A stretch of 7,242 nucleotides of DNA from Crocinitomicaceae bacterium (GTDB lineage: Bacteria > Bacteroidota > Bacteroidia > Flavobacteriales_D > Crocinitomicaceae), in contig JAHEMP010000114.1 in NCBI GenBank assembly GCA_024643585.1, positions 1 through 7,242 on the forward strand. The letters run 5' to 3'. This document shows, in pieces, positions 6,428 through 7,242 of this stretch (the first letter of the stretch is position 1; each line of letters opens with the position of its first letter). The notes under the pieces are model-generated. The model worked only from the letters and a program-made list of their open reading frames with translations, did no database searches and had not been told where the DNA came from. The translations under genes were made by a program, and so were the position numbers.

Positions 6428-6459
6428 CAAATATACGAACATTTAATATTAGTAAACAA
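6428..6459 (-). promoter_or_regulatory. Complete Bacteroidota promoter for the putative small RNA
   Basis: Leftward TTG (6459-6457), a 21-base spacer and TATATTTG (6435-6428) fit the Bacteroidota consensus TTG-N17-23-TAnnTTTG at both elements. This is the only promoter in the window where both halves are present. No coding start follows for over 250 bases, which points to a non-coding product. Confidence 0.7.
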
Positions 6460-6546
6460 GTGCTTTAGAGAAGATTTAACATAATTTTCAACTAGAGAAT
6501 GTTTACTATTGGAATCCTAGATACCCTAGGCGTACATAATACTTTT

Positions 6547-7242
6547 CTATAATTTCTGAAAATGCATTAGTATTTTATCAGCTAACACATTGCTTAATCT
6601 AGGGTAACTTTGGGTCGACCAGCCCGCTACATGGGGAGAGAGTATTATTTGTTGAAATTTTAACAAATCTTTAAATTCTGAAGGCTGTTCGTTCAAAAAG
6701 AAGTTTTCAAAACTCCCATCCTCGTATTCCAAAACGTCTAAACCAGCACCAATAATTTGTTTGTTTTTCAATCCTTTAACTACAGTTTTGACGCTTACAA
6801 TCTTTCCGCGGGAAACGTTCAGCAAATAAATTGGTTTGGAGAAATTTGCTAAAAAAGCATCGTTGAAATAGTAAATTGTTTCGTCGTTTTGTGGGACATG
6901 AAAGCTTATTATATCGGCATGTTTGAATATCATCTCAAGAGAGCTTTCAGTTACAAATTGATCACCAAATCCAGTTTTGTACTTATCATATGCCAAGACT
7001 GTAACGTCAAAACCACTTAATTTTTTCGCGAATGCGCTACCGTTTTGACCATAACCAATTATCCCGACTGTTTTCCCATCCAACTCATCACCTCTGTTTC
7101 CCTCTCTATTCCATTCTCCATTTAGAATTTCCGTGTTTCCTTTTACAAGTTTATTCATGAGTGAAAGCAACATTCCTAGCGCGTGTTCTGCGACCGCATT
7201 TCTGTTGCCTTCCGGACTATTGAATAAAACAATTTGATTTTT
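6547..7242 (-). CDS. D-isomer-specific 2-hydroxyacid dehydrogenase, C-terminal part (5' end outside window)
   Basis: The frame is open to the window edge, giving 231 residues; roughly the first 80-90 of a protein of about 310-320 are missing. The fragment begins just before NSPEGNRNAVAEHALGMLL, the helix leading into the NAD-binding domain, so the ATG at 7173 is internal. The Rossmann motif GYGQNG (from 7053; GxGxxG type with a preceding GIIG) is intact, and an Asp ends the second strand (AYDKYK), favouring NAD over NADP. The three catalytic residues of the family are present: Arg in NVSRGK (6808-6810), Glu five residues after the Asp of LDV (6721-6723), and His in SPHVAGW (6631-6633). The enzyme should interconvert a 2-keto acid and a D-2-hydroxyacid in the cytoplasm. 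The relatives include 3-phosphoglycerate dehydrogenase (SerA), but the substrate domain is mostly missing, so no substrate or gene name is given. Confidence 0.92.
   Translation of the reverse strand, partial: KNQIVLFNSPEGNRNAVAEHALGMLLSLMNKLVKGNTEILNGEWNREGNRGDELDGKTVGIIGYGQNGSAFAKKLSGFDVTVLAYDKYKTGFGDQFVTESSLEMIFKHADIISFHVPQNDETIYYFNDAFLANFSKPIYLLNVSRGKIVSVKTVVKGLKNKQIIGAGLDVLEYEDGSFENFFLNEQPSEFKDLLKFQQIILSPHVAGWSTQSYPRLSNVLADKILMHFQKL

Larger units (their letters stand above)
6167..6546. other. 380-bp non-coding gap between lepA and the dehydrogenase gene
   Basis: No plausible coding frame lies here. From right to left it holds an AT-rich stretch (6460-6546) with a short CCTAG/CTAGG hairpin (6516-6530) of doubtful meaning, then a promoter, a putative small RNA with its terminator (6301-6459, annotated separately), a 7-bp AAGATTA/TAATCTT hairpin (6269-6291) without a U-tail, and finally the lepA promoter box. 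No clear terminator for the dehydrogenase gene is seen before the small-RNA promoter. Confidence 0.7.

Noticed and set aside
6516..6530. CCTAG/CTAGG hairpin as terminator of the dehydrogenase gene
   Set aside because: The stem is only 5 bp and no U-tract follows in the leftward direction.
1..7242. tRNA, rRNA, CRISPR array, insertion sequence or prophage
   Set aside because: No cloverleaf-like gaps, regularly spaced repeats, transposase or integrase frames, or terminal inverted repeats were found on either strand.

Overview
The window looks like the chromosome of a member of the Bacteroidota, most likely a flavobacterium (Flavobacteriia, possibly a Crocinitomicaceae-type marine or freshwater lineage; this finer placement is inference). 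The DNA is AT-rich. Several intergenic gaps carry the Bacteroidota promoter -7 element TAnnTTTG. The proteins include typical phylum families: a DUF3108 protein, a PorT-like outer-membrane beta-barrel, and a lipoprotein with a GCxDPxAxNY motif. Nothing suggests a phage, plasmid, transposon or CRISPR array, so this is core or lightly accessory chromosome.

Layout. The left 1.5 kb is read rightward. It holds the 3' part of a DUF3108 gene (1-735) with a strong terminator, then a two-gene unit (889-1533) encoding two small conserved-looking proteins of unknown function, the second ending in an extremely acidic poly-aspartate tail. That unit ends in a terminator and meets a leftward lipoprotein gene (1597-2127). 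The rest is leftward: two exported outer-membrane beta-barrel proteins in a probable operon (4151 to 2301), the translation factor lepA/EF4 (6166-4370) with its own promoter-like box, and at the right edge the C-terminal two thirds of a D-2-hydroxyacid dehydrogenase (6547 to beyond 7242).

The most interesting element is in the 380-bp gap between lepA and the dehydrogenase. The leftward strand there shows a complete small transcription unit without a coding frame: a good promoter (TTG, 21-nt spacer, TATATTTG), two local hairpins, a G/U-rich repetitive linker, and a perfect 14-bp terminator hairpin with a U-rich tail. It predicts a small RNA of about 120 nt. Whether it belongs to a known flavobacterial RNA family (for example 6S-Flavo or Flavo-1) cannot be decided by reading alone.

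The genes do not form one pathway. Functions visible are translation (lepA), envelope proteins (lipoprotein, two barrels, DUF3108) and one NAD-dependent oxidoreductase, separated by terminators and promoters into at least six transcription units.
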